From: Candidatus Omnitrophota bacterium | GTDB lineage: Bacteria; Omnitrophota; Gorgyraeia; Gygaellales; Profunditerraquicolaceae | DNA: 12,558 nucleotides | Assembly (NCBI GenBank): GCA_030691865.1 | Contig: JAUYDL010000051.1 | Coordinates: 1 to 12,558 of the forward strand | Reading direction: 5' to 3' | Shown: positions 1 to 6,639 of the stretch, in pieces | How positions within the stretch are numbered: position 1 is the stretch's first letter | Layout of the letters: each line of letters begins with the position of its first letter | Position numbers and translations under genes: made by a program | The notes under the pieces: model-generated | What the model saw: only the letters and a program-made list of their open reading frames with translations | Database searches by the model: none | Told to the model about the DNA's origin: nothing

Positions 1-1172
1 GGCCCAACAATCGCCAACATCTGACCATACTCTACCTCTAAATTAATTCCTTTTAAGATTTGCGTATCGGCATAACTAAAATAAACATCATTAAATTTGA
101 GACTCTTCTTAAAACTCGGTAAAACCTTAGCCTGCGGAGACTCTTTTACGCTTGTTTCTGTCTCCAGCACCTCATGTATACGCTCACTAGCTGCCATGGC
201 CTGCTGATTCAAAGCATTTACCTGACTTATTTTCTTAAACGGGCGAATCAAAGACAATAGGGAACCTAAAAAAAGCCCAAAAACACCAAAAGATAGTCTC
301 CCCGCAATAACCTCACGTCCACCCCAGAAAAAAACCAAAACTCCGGCAATTACTCCTAGAAATTCTGTAGAAGGATTAAGTAAAAGCGTACGCTTAATTG
401 TCTTCATGGAGAGTTTATAATAGTCCGTGTTTACCTTGTTAAATTTATCAACCTCATGCTCCTCCATATTAAAAGCCTTAACAATTCTGGCGCCCATAAT
501 CGTCTCATAGAGCAGAGAATTGGTATCGGCGATTTTTTCCTGGGAACGCTTAGAAAGCTTTCTTAGGACACGACCGACTTTTATAATGGGAAAACTGATC
601 AGAGGCAAAAATACAAAAACAATTAACGCCATCTTAAAATAAATAAAGAAAATAACCGTAGCAAAAATAACTACCTGCAGGCTTTCATAGATCAAATCCG
701 TTGAGCCGTAAGATACGGCATTCTCCACGACTTTAACATCGTTAGTAATCCGCGACATCAGTTCACCGCCGCGCTTATGCGTAAAATAATTAAGGGATAA
801 GGATTGAATTTTAGCGTAAAGCTTACTTTTAATATCCCTAATCACCCGCTGGCCGATATCCGACATAAAATAACTTTGAAAAAACCCAAAGATCCCTTTT
901 AAGAGAAAAAGCACTAGTACGCTAACCACCATATAGTTAAGCAGAATCTCCGGAGGGGTATTATTTATTTTATCCACAAAACCCGCCAGGAAATCCGGTA
1001 ATTTGGCAGGGATAATGATCTTTTTATTCGTCAAAACCTTATCCGCCAGAGGCACTATCATCGCCAAAGATACCCCATCAAATACCGCAGAGAACCCCAT
1101 GCAAACGACAGCCGCAAGAAAAAGCCCTTTATAAGGTTTCACGAATTGCAATAACTTTAGATAATCCTTCAT
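1..1172 (-). CDS. msbA: ABC exporter, MsbA-like lipid A flippase (C-terminus cut off by window edge)
   Basis: About 390 codons are present, beginning MKDYLKLLQFVKPYKGL, and the frame is open to the window edge. Residues 1-330 form a six-helix ABC exporter membrane domain: hydrophobic helices alternate with the cytoplasmic motif SRITNDVKVVEN. The start of the nucleotide-binding domain follows (FNDVYFSYADTQILKGINL, the A-loop Tyr region). The frame leaves the window at MLAIVG, the first residues of the Walker A strand, so the Walker, signature and switch motifs lie outside. The family exports lipid A-core or other lipids across the inner membrane using ATP. The neighbouring lpxB supports the MsbA reading, but half-size exporters of other lipids or peptides look the same over this part. 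The ATG at 1170-1172 has a GAAAGG Shine-Dalgarno (1179-1184) and a good promoter upstream. It is divergent from the oxidoreductase-lpxB operon. Confidence 0.82.
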   Translation of the reverse strand, partial: MKDYLKLLQFVKPYKGLFLAAVVCMGFSAVFDGVSLAMIVPLADKVLTNKKIIIPAKLPDFLAGFVDKINNTPPEILLNYMVVSVLVLFLLKGIFGFFQSYFMSDIGQRVIRDIKSKLYAKIQSLSLNYFTHKRGGELMSRITNDVKVVENAVSYGSTDLIYESLQVVIFATVIFFIYFKMALIVFVFLPLISFPIIKVGRVLRKLSKRSQEKIADTNSLLYETIMGARIVKAFNMEEHEVDKFNKVNTDYYKLSMKTIKRTLLLNPSTEFLGVIAGVLVFFWGGREVIAGRLSFGVFGLFLGSLLSLIRPFKKISQVNALNQQAMAASERIHEVLETETSVKESPQAKVLPSFKKSLKFNDVYFSYADTQILKGINLEVEYGQMLAIVG

Positions 1173-1201
1173 CTTTTACCTTTCTCGACTTTAAGAAAAT
1201 T

Positions 1202-1230
1202 ATTTTAACATATACCCTTAACCATAGCAA
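1202..1230 (-). promoter_or_regulatory. sigma70-type promoter for the msbA-like gene
   Basis: Read on the minus strand there is a TTGCTA -35 box (1225-1230), a 17-nt spacer and a TAAAAT -10 box (1202-1207). The start codon lies 29 nt beyond the -10, leaving a leader of about 22 nt that holds the GAAAGG Shine-Dalgarno. Box sequence and spacing are near consensus; no experimental support. Confidence 0.6.
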
Positions 1231-1272
1231 ACCTTTTTATTGCGTTATTTTAAGCTTTCCGTCTTTTGCTTC

Positions 1273-1414
1273 GGCACGAAGATTTTAGCTGATGTGCTCG
1301 CGGTTTACGTCTCGCTACGGCTGCGATCCTTACGCTAGTAAGACATCGCCTACGCTCGACGTAATTCCTTGCACACTATCAAAAGTAGCAAGCCGAAAAT
1401 CTTCTAATTGTGCC
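1273..1414. repeat. 142-nt long imperfect foldback (nested inverted repeats)
   Basis: A series of nested complementary segments spans this stretch: GGCAC 1273-1277 with GTGCC 1410-1414; GAAGATTTT 1278-1286 with AAAATCTTC 1396-1404 (5-nt bulge between these two stems); GTGC 1294-1297 with GCAC 1371-1374; TACGTC 1306-1311 with GACGTA 1358-1363; GCGAT 1323-1327 with ATCGC 1345-1349; and an apical CTTAC/GTAAG hairpin at 1329-1342. The whole can fold into a single long hairpin in DNA or RNA. No credible protein is encoded. It could be a non-autonomous mobile element (MITE-like), a repeat specific to this lineage, or a structured RNA gene; the sequence alone does not decide. Confidence 0.6.
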
Positions 1415-1437
1415 TCCAGTAAAAGCCGGAAATCTTA
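1390..1437. repeat. near-perfect 15-nt direct repeat at the edge of the foldback
   Basis: AAGCCGAAAATCTTC (1390-1404) recurs 33 nt later as AAGCCGGAAATCTTA (1423-1437), 13 of 15 bases identical. The first copy supplies the right arm of the long foldback; the second lies just outside it. This may record a partial duplication or an older, overlapping element. Confidence 0.45.
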
Positions 1438-1464
1438 CAAATCAATAGTAGATACAGCGGGTGG

Positions 1465-1610
1465 CGAGCCTTGGACTCGAGCCGGGCGTGGAGGCCAGGA
1501 GCGAGCACGGTTCCGCCAAGATTCTTGGCGGGGAGCGACGCCAGCCGACCCGAGCGCCGTCCGCCATTGATTCAGTGGCGGACAAGCGTCCCGGCGAGAG
1601 ACAAGGCTCG
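1465..1610. other. GC-rich multi-branched inverted-repeat structure (candidate structured RNA or mobile element)
   Basis: Positions 1461-1620 are 69% G+C by direct count (111 of 160), in an otherwise AT-rich intergenic region. CGAGCCTTG 1465-1473 pairs with CAAGGCTCG 1602-1610, and GCCGGG 1481-1486 with CCCGGC 1590-1595. Within the enclosed loop are two local hairpins: CCGCCAAGA/TCTTGGCGG at 1513-1531 and GTCCGCCA/TGGCGGAC at 1559-1583. This gives a closed outer stem and two arms. Open frames crossing it give Arg/Ser/Pro-rich translations with no family resemblance and no ribosome binding site. I could not match it to tRNA, tmRNA, SRP RNA or RNase P RNA. No dedicated promoter or terminator was seen. 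Confidence 0.5.
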
Positions 1611-1634
1611 ACAGGACCCGCGTAAAGATTTTAA

Positions 1635-1663
1635 TTGCAACAGAATACACACTTTGCTATGAT
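1635..1663 (+). promoter_or_regulatory. extended -10 promoter, probably producing a leaderless mRNA
   Basis: TTGCAA (1635-1640), a 17-nt spacer, then TATGAT (1658-1663) preceded by TGC, the extended -10 motif. Only 6 nt (1664-1669) separate the -10 box from the ATG at 1670, so transcription starting at the usual distance would begin at or within 1-2 nt of the start codon. No Shine-Dalgarno is visible before the ATG, which agrees with leaderless initiation. It drives the oxidoreductase-lpxB operon. Confidence 0.62.
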
Positions 1664-1669
1664 TAGTTA

Positions 1670-2587
1670 ATGAACACAATCAGAGTAGGCGTAATCGGGG
1701 TAGGGCATTTAGGCAGTATCCACGCTAAGATATATAAGGAAAGCCCAAATTGCCGGCTGGTGGGGGTATGCGACACCAATCAGGAATCTTTAAACCAAGT
1801 TTGTTCTAATTTAAACGTAGCCGGATATACTGATTATCAGGAACTTTTTAATAAAGTCGATGCGGTAAGCATTGCCGTACCCACCTCATTGCATCATAAA
1901 GTTGCCACAGAGTTCCTTAAAGCAGGCATACACACCCTGGTTGAGAAACCTTTTACCCTCACCTTAAAAGAAGCTGACGATCTCATTAAGACCGCCGCTA
2001 AAAATAAGCTTACCCTCCAGGTCGGCCACATCGAAAGATTTAATTCCGCATTCGCCGCTACCCTAAAAATTATTAAAGCACCGAAATTTATCGAATGTCA
2101 TAGACTCTCAAGCTTCCCCAACCGCTCTCTAGACGTAGGAGCAGTGCTTGACATTATGATCCATGATATTGATATTGTCTTAGGATTGGTTAACTCTCCC
2201 TTAAAAAGAATTGATTCCGTAGGGGTAAATGTCCTGACTAAATTCGAAGATATCGCCAATGCCCGCCTGACTTTTAAAAATGGCTGTGTAGCTAACCTCA
2301 CTGCCTCACGCGTATCTGAGGACTCTATGCGTAAGATCCGCATCTTTCAGGAGGACACCTACATCTCCCTGGATTATAAAAACGCTGAGGCATCGGTTTA
2401 CCGAAAAATTGGCTTACAAATAACTAAAGAGAACCTACCGATAGAAAAAGAACAACCCTTACAAAAAGAATTGGAATCATTTATCGCCTGCATAATCAAT
2501 AAAACCACCCCCCTGGTCAATGGCCAGGTTGCCCGGGGCGCCTTAGCCGTTGCCCTGGAAATCCAAAAACAAATATGGAAAAAATAA
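1670..2587 (+). CDS. Gfo/Idh/MocA-family NAD(P)-dependent sugar oxidoreductase, lpx-cluster type
   Basis: 305 residues. The N-terminal Rossmann fold begins at once with GVIGVGHLG (residues 7-15, GxGxxG), and Asp35 (VCDTN) ends strand 2, favouring NAD(H). The family catalytic segment VEKPF places Lys93 at the active site. The C-terminal half carries the typical substrate-side motif DIMIHDID (residues 161-168), with His165 and Asp168. Enzymes of this family oxidise or reduce nucleotide sugars and polyols. The 13-nt overlap with lpxB ties this gene to lipid A synthesis. In Acidithiobacillus and Leptospira the family member GnnA, with aminotransferase GnnB, makes the 3-amino UDP-GlcNAc precursor of amide-linked lipid A, so a GnnA-like UDP-GlcNAc 3-dehydrogenase is the leading guess. 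No gnnB is seen in the window. The start is fixed by the Rossmann strand, only five residues in. Confidence 0.85.
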   Translation: MNTIRVGVIGVGHLGSIHAKIYKESPNCRLVGVCDTNQESLNQVCSNLNVAGYTDYQELFNKVDAVSIAVPTSLHHKVATEFLKAGIHTLVEKPFTLTLKEADDLIKTAAKNKLTLQVGHIERFNSAFAATLKIIKAPKFIECHRLSSFPNRSLDVGAVLDIMIHDIDIVLGLVNSPLKRIDSVGVNVLTKFEDIANARLTFKNGCVANLTASRVSEDSMRKIRIFQEDTYISLDYKNAEASVYRKIGLQITKENLPIEKEQPLQKELESFIACIINKTTPLVNGQVARGALAVALEIQKQIWKK

Positions 2588-3714
2588 GGAATATCTTTAT
2601 TATTTGCGGAGAACCCTCCGGAGACCTGTTGGCCGGAAATCTCGTAGCAGCAATTCAAAAACTTGATCCGCAGATAAAATTTTGGGGCGTGGGAGGCTTA
2701 CAGCTGGCTAAAACCGGGGCAGAAATTTTCTGCAATATTAATGAGCTCTCGGTAATGGGGTTTTTCGACGTTTTAAAAAAACTACCCCGATTCCTAAAGT
2801 TAAAAAAAATAATCTTAGAGAAAATCTACACCGATAAACCTGATTGCCTGATCTTGGTTGATTTTTCCGGTTTTAACCTGCGTTTGGCTCAAGCCATCAA
2901 TAAACGCATTCCGGTCATCTATTATGTCAGCCCGCAGATCTGGGCCTCTAGAGAAGGCAGGATAAATTGTATAAAAAAATTTATCTCCCTGATCCTTGTG
3001 CTCTTTAAATTCGAAGAGGAGTTTTACAGACAGCGCCAAATACAAGCAGCCTGCGTAGGCCACCCTTTAATAGATTTAGTAAACCCTTCATCAGAGCAAC
3101 AAAATTTCCTGGATAGTTTTGGAATAAATCCTGCTAAAAAAATTATCGCCCTGCTTCCCGGTTCACGTAAACAAGAGGTCAGATTAATCTTACCTTTAAT
3201 GCTTAAAACTGCACAGCTTATTAATAAGGTAATTCCCAAAACGCAGTTTATTATCGCTAAATCCCCTAATCTGGATACACAGATATACCTAAATGAATGC
3301 AAAAATATTGCTTTAGATTTAAAAATTGTCAACGACCGAACTTATGATTGCCTAAACATTGCCCAAGCAAGCCTGGTCTGTTCAGGAACCGCCACCTTAG
3401 AAGCAGCAATCATTGCCAAACCTTTTGTAATTGTATACAAAACCAACCTGTTTAATTATTTACTTTATCGGCCGCAGATAAAAATACCTTATATCGGGAT
3501 GGTCAATATTGTCGCGGGCAAAATTGTAGTCCCTGAGTTTATCCAATTTGGCGCCCGGCCTAAAATGATTGCCAAATCCATTATCGAGCTTCTGGGAAAC
3601 CCTCTCTCTGCCAACCGCATGAGCCAAGATCTAAAAACAGTAAAAGACTCCTTAGGTGATCCTGGCGCAGCAGGGCGTGCAGCAAAGCTAATCCTTGAGT
3701 TCCTTAAAAAATAA
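2575..3714 (+). CDS. lpxB: lipid-A-disaccharide synthase
   Basis: 379 residues, the normal LpxB length. It condenses UDP-2,3-diacylglucosamine with 2,3-diacylglucosamine-1-phosphate (lipid X) to form the beta-1,6 disaccharide of lipid A at the inner face of the inner membrane. Family signatures run in order: GEPSGD (12-17), GVGG (38-41), SVMGFFDVL (59-67), VDFSGFN with Asp96, YVSPQIWASREGR (117-129), VGHPLID (161-167), LLPGSRKQEV (193-202, nucleotide site), CSGTATLEAA (270-279) and the C-terminal GMVNIVAGKIVVPE. The SPQIWASREGR segment has Ser where many LpxB proteins have Trp, a minor variation. It overlaps the oxidoreductase by 13 nt with no strong Shine-Dalgarno of its own, implying translational coupling. 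The TAA stop sits inside the left arm of a palindromic element that probably terminates the operon. Confidence 0.96.
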   Translation: MEKIRNIFIICGEPSGDLLAGNLVAAIQKLDPQIKFWGVGGLQLAKTGAEIFCNINELSVMGFFDVLKKLPRFLKLKKIILEKIYTDKPDCLILVDFSGFNLRLAQAINKRIPVIYYVSPQIWASREGRINCIKKFISLILVLFKFEEEFYRQRQIQAACVGHPLIDLVNPSSEQQNFLDSFGINPAKKIIALLPGSRKQEVRLILPLMLKTAQLINKVIPKTQFIIAKSPNLDTQIYLNECKNIALDLKIVNDRTYDCLNIAQASLVCSGTATLEAAIIAKPFVIVYKTNLFNYLLYRPQIKIPYIGMVNIVAGKIVVPEFIQFGARPKMIAKSIIELLGNPLSANRMSQDLKTVKDSLGDPGAAGRAAKLILEFLKK

Positions 3715-3764
3715 AGGGGACGGTTCTATTAAGCGCTTTTATGAATAATAGAACCGTCCCCTTT
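3713..3764. repeat. palindromic REP/MITE-like element, copy 1; bidirectional terminator
   Basis: A perfect 19-bp inverted repeat: AAAGGGGACGGTTCTATTA (3713-3731) with TAATAGAACCGTCCCCTTT (3746-3764), separated by a 14-nt loop. The right arm runs into five T residues on the plus strand; on the minus strand the hairpin is followed by TTTATTTTTT. It therefore suits termination of both lpxB (+) and the convergent M48 gene (-). The 46-nt core 3716-3761 recurs at 11638-11683 with 44 of 46 bases identical, so this is a dispersed repeat and not merely a local terminator. Confidence 0.85.
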
Positions 3765-3808
3765 TTCTCAAGAAAATACCCAAGACAGGACCCATTATCC
3801 TATTACAC

Positions 3809-4897
3809 CTAATAAGACTTTGCGATTTTTATCCGCTCATCAATCGGCGGATGAGTAAAAAAGAAGAATTTAATCAGCGGATGCGGGGACCGGTCAGCAA
3901 GATTTTGTTCAGCCAACTTCTCCATAAGGCTAATAAATGCATCTTTGGCGCCGGTAACTTTAAGCGCCAATAGATCAGCATCTTTTTCAAACCTACGGCT
4001 GAGGTATGCTTCAAAAGGCTGCATCAAGACCCCAAAAAATATAAAATAAAGGAAAACCAACGGCAGGCTGGACAATTGGATAAGAGAATTTAATTTAAAT
4101 ATCCCTAAAGTATAAATGCTGGTCTTAAAAATCAGATAAAATAACCCTAAAGTTACCAGTGAATTTACGGCAATAAGTTTGATAATATGTTTGAGTCGAT
4201 AATGCGCAAATTCGTGCGCCAAGATTACCTCAACTTCATCGTAAGTATATTTATCTTTTAAGGTATCCGCTAAAAGCACGCGCTTGGTTTTACCCATACC
4301 CGTAAAAGCGGCATTAGCCTTAAGCGTTTTTTTACTAAAATCTATCTGGAAAACTTCCATCAGCTTAACCTGCATTTTCGCGGCTAAATTAAAAATTCTC
4401 TGACGTAAAGCTTCATCTTCCAGTTTCTTATACTTAAAAAATATCGGGATAATTAAAACCGGGGCCAATTTAGCTAAAACCACGCTAAAAACTATCCAAA
4501 AAATAGAGATTACCAGCCACCATTGATTAAACTTACCCAGAATCCAGTAAAAAGATAAAATTAAGATCAAGGAAATAATATAGGCCAATATCCCAGATTT
4601 TAATTGGTCTATCCACCAAGCCCTTGGCCTTTGTTTCGATAAGTTAAATTTATGCTCCAAACCAAAACTCGTATAAAAATTAAGCGGTAAATTCAATAAA
4701 TAATAGAGAAACGAAATAACTAATAGATACACGGCAATTAATAGATAATTGGGCAAGCCAAAGCTCTTAAGAAAATCCTCTAAGAATAAAGAAAGCCCTG
4801 ATCCTAAAAAAATCAGGAGCAGGGCTATACTGTAAATCGTATCAATTATACTTAAGGTGTACCTCTGGTGAGAATAGCTTTTAGCTAAACCCGACAT
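3809..4897 (-). CDS. M48-family integral-membrane zinc metalloprotease (Ste24/CAAX-protease type)
   Basis: 362 residues. Several hydrophobic helices (about 17-40, 50-70, 103-122, 126-153) form the M48 N-terminal membrane region. They are followed by the catalytic part: ANAAFTGMGKTKRVLLADTL (194-213, substrate-strand signature), the zinc motif HEFAH (His228, Glu229, His232), two further helices (about 240-258, 276-293) and the third ligand Glu304 in FEKDAD. The C-terminal THPPIDERI (348-356) is also typical. The arrangement matches Ste24/CAAX protease 1 more than HtpX, which is shorter. In bacteria such enzymes degrade damaged or misfolded membrane proteins; there is no visible reason to assume prenylated substrates. 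The ATG lies 1 nt after the stop of the bL27-like gene (TAA-A-ATG), so the two are probably coupled. The C-terminal end faces lpxB convergently. Confidence 0.9.
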   Translation of the reverse strand: MSGLAKSYSHQRYTLSIIDTIYSIALLLIFLGSGLSLFLEDFLKSFGLPNYLLIAVYLLVISFLYYLLNLPLNFYTSFGLEHKFNLSKQRPRAWWIDQLKSGILAYIISLILILSFYWILGKFNQWWLVISIFWIVFSVVLAKLAPVLIIPIFFKYKKLEDEALRQRIFNLAAKMQVKLMEVFQIDFSKKTLKANAAFTGMGKTKRVLLADTLKDKYTYDEVEVILAHEFAHYRLKHIIKLIAVNSLVTLGLFYLIFKTSIYTLGIFKLNSLIQLSSLPLVFLYFIFFGVLMQPFEAYLSRRFEKDADLLALKVTGAKDAFISLMEKLAEQNLADRSPHPLIKFFFFTHPPIDERIKIAKSY

Positions 4898-4898
4898 T

Positions 4899-5147
4899 TT
4901 ACTTTTTAGCTGTTTTTGCTAGAGGCGCGACATTGACAAATGTGCGCAACTTACCGTGGCTGGTTTTTTTGCGCGTAAAATAAACTTTACCCGCACAAAG
5001 AGCAAATAAAGTGCCTAAACCGCGAACATTGACCCCCGCCTTATAGGTATCGATCCCGCGGACCAAAATCTCACCGGTCTTAACCATCTTACCGCCGCTA
5101 GACTTAAGCGCTTTATCTTTTTTGGGAGTGGAAAAACCACCAATCAT
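4899..5147 (-). CDS. divergent ribosomal protein bL27-like protein
   Basis: 82 residues, rich in Lys. Residues 17-75 follow the bL27 core: SGGKMVKTGEILVR (as in GG..V.AG.IIVR), YKAGVNVRGLGTLFAL (as in F.PG.NVG.G.D.TLFA) and AGKVYF followed by a basic strand and a short hydrophobic end. The usual N-terminal arm that reaches the peptidyl-transferase centre (AHKK..GS..NGRDS..LGVK) is absent, replaced by the shorter IGGFSTPKKDKALK. The RQRGTKFHPG segment has become RGIDTYKAG. A consensus Shine-Dalgarno supports the start and strong translation. Normal rpmA lies with rplU and obgE, but this gene lies between a nuclease and a protease. It could be the cell's only, diverged bL27 or an extra paralog with another role; the window cannot tell. 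Confidence 0.75.
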   Translation of the reverse strand: MIGGFSTPKKDKALKSSGGKMVKTGEILVRGIDTYKAGVNVRGLGTLFALCAGKVYFTRKKTSHGKLRTFVNVAPLAKTAKK

Positions 5148-5155
5148 TTTAAATT

Positions 5156-5163
5156 CCTCCTTT
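5156..5163 (-). promoter_or_regulatory. consensus Shine-Dalgarno for the bL27-like gene
   Basis: AAAGGAGG on the minus strand, 8 nt before the ATG at 5145-5147. It is the strongest ribosome binding site in the window and fixes the start. A second AAGGAGG-like sequence occurs about 50 nt further upstream (5208-5214) with no start codon near it. Confidence 0.85.
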
Positions 5164-5182
5164 AAGTTTCACACAGTAAAAT

Positions 5183-5205
5183 CCTCGTGAGCGAAGCGAA
5201 CGAGG
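5183..5205. repeat. short GCGAAGC-loop palindrome, copy 1
   Basis: CCTCGT (5183-5188) pairs with ACGAGG (5200-5205) around a loop holding GCGAAGC (5191-5197), itself a two-pair mini-hairpin with a GAA loop. It lies in the gap between the nuclease stop and the bL27-like start. The stretch AAAATCC-stem-GCGAAGC-stem resembles the palindrome at 8313-8333, which is likewise preceded by AAATCC. There is no T-run, so an intrinsic terminator is not a good fit. Confidence 0.55.
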
Positions 5206-5242
5206 GTCCTCCTTAATAAGAAATGATGCTACCACAAATCTA

Positions 5243-6637
5243 TTAATTAAGCAATATTTCTTCGTCTTTATCCGGAATATATACCTCTTGCCCCCTCTGC
5301 GTCAAGATATCCGCAAGTATTTTGGATTGCTCAAGTTCTCCGTGAACCAAAAAAATACGTTTAAGCGGCAGGCAGCCGGAAACAAAATCTAATAGTTCCG
5401 CCTGGTCGGCATGACCAGAGAAAGAGTTAATTACTACCACCTCCGCATTAAGCTCATACTCCACTCCGAATATTTTTACAAAAGGCGTCTTTTCCACTAT
5501 CCTTCTGCCTAAGGTATCCTGAGCCATATATCCGACCACCAAAATCATATTGCGTGAATCTTCGATATTATTCTGTAAATGATGCAGTATCCTTCCGGAT
5601 TCGCACATTCCGCTTCCGGCAATAATAATCATCGGCCGTTTATCGGTATTTAATGCCTTGGACTCCTTTTGATCGCGAATAAAACGCAAATTCAATAATT
5701 CAAACAGATTATCTCCCCGGTTAGATGCCTGGCGGGTTTTTTCATTTAAAAAATCCAAATGATACTTAAAAAGATCAGTAATACTGGTAGCTAATGGGCT
5801 ATCTACGTAAATCGGTACGGAGGGAATAATCTTTTCTTTAAGTAGTTCATTTAAAAAATAGATTACCTCCTGGGTGCGCTCCAAAGTAAAGGAAGGAATG
5901 AGCACCTTTCCTCCTCTTTTAACCGCCCGGGAAATTGCCTCTCTTAACTTTGACTGCGCCTCATCAATCGGCCGATGCAGCCTGCCACCATAGGTAGATT
6001 CTAAAATTAAATAGTCCAGGCCTTTAGGAATTACCGGATTATTTAAAAGCGGCAGATTCTTCCTTCCCAAATCCACGGCATAACCTAAACGTAGAGAGCG
6101 ATCCAGATCCTTGATATCTAAGATAATAATCCCTGAACCCAAAATGTGTCCGGCATCAACAATCGTAGCAAATACATCTTTGGCAATACAAAATTTCTGG
6201 TTATAAGAAATAGAGCGGAATATCCGGGTAGCTTTGGAAGCCTCTTTGGCAGTATATAAAGCTTTACGTAAAGGTAGGCCCATGCGCCGGTTAATTTTAT
6301 TTACATAGCGCACATCTTCTTCCTGGATCTTGCCTGAATCCACTAACATCAGATCTGCCAGGTCCTTGGTTGCCGAAGTAGTATAGATTTTACAGCGTAA
6401 TCCCTGCTTGATTAAATTAGGAATATTGCCGCAATGATCAATATGCGCATGCGACAAAACCATGGCTTTAATCGTCCGCGGATTATAATGGAAGGTGGTG
6501 TTAATTTTATAGAAGGCCTCGCGATGCCCCTGAAAGAGGCCTCCATCAATAAGGATATCGGTATTTCCCGCCGAAACTAAATGGCTTGAGCCGGTAACAG
6601 TTTTTGCGCCTCCCAGAAATTTTATTTTAACTGACAT
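5243..6637 (-). CDS. metallo-beta-lactamase/beta-CASP RNA-processing nuclease
   Basis: 464 residues. The metallo-beta-lactamase fold shows the zinc motif HAHIDH (63-68), with His164 in the GHILGSG motif and Asp189 in VDLGR. The beta-CASP region follows: ESTYGGRLH (213-221), IPSFTLERTQEVIYFL (247-262), DSPLATSITDLF (279-290) and GSGMCESGRILHHL (341-354). The last block is the RNA-specificity domain with SGHAD (His409) and LVHGE (His432). The order matches the CPSF73/YSH1-like bacterial enzymes, such as Thermus TTHA0252, rather than RNase J, which is longer with a C-terminal domain. Predicted cytoplasmic zinc endo- or exoribonuclease in RNA decay or processing. The start lies 2 nt after the stop of the DUF1846 gene with no clear Shine-Dalgarno, so translation is probably coupled. 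Confidence 0.93.
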   Translation of the reverse strand: MSVKIKFLGGAKTVTGSSHLVSAGNTDILIDGGLFQGHREAFYKINTTFHYNPRTIKAMVLSHAHIDHCGNIPNLIKQGLRCKIYTTSATKDLADLMLVDSGKIQEEDVRYVNKINRRMGLPLRKALYTAKEASKATRIFRSISYNQKFCIAKDVFATIVDAGHILGSGIIILDIKDLDRSLRLGYAVDLGRKNLPLLNNPVIPKGLDYLILESTYGGRLHRPIDEAQSKLREAISRAVKRGGKVLIPSFTLERTQEVIYFLNELLKEKIIPSVPIYVDSPLATSITDLFKYHLDFLNEKTRQASNRGDNLFELLNLRFIRDQKESKALNTDKRPMIIIAGSGMCESGRILHHLQNNIEDSRNMILVVGYMAQDTLGRRIVEKTPFVKIFGVEYELNAEVVVINSFSGHADQAELLDFVSGCLPLKRIFLVHGELEQSKILADILTQRGQEVYIPDKDEEILLN

Positions 6638-6639
6638 AT

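Noticed and set aside
1465..1610. tRNA, tmRNA, SRP RNA or RNase P RNA in the GC-rich island
   Set aside because: No T-loop GTTCRA sequence, no acceptor/CCA pattern, no proteolysis-tag frame and none of the conserved SRP or RNase P motifs were found.
1292..1662. Overlapping open frames of 60-90 codons on both strands in the msbA/oxidoreductase gap
   Set aside because: Translations are low-complexity Arg/Ser/Pro-rich, lie across inverted repeats, have no Shine-Dalgarno and resemble no family; they follow from high GC content.
1173..1669. CRISPR array or integron attC site
   Set aside because: There are no regularly spaced direct repeats, and the inverted repeats lack the attC core-site pattern.
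5208..5214. Second AAGGAGG on the minus strand as a ribosome site for a small gene
   Set aside because: No ATG, GTG or TTG at a suitable distance opens a frame of useful length before the bL27-like gene.
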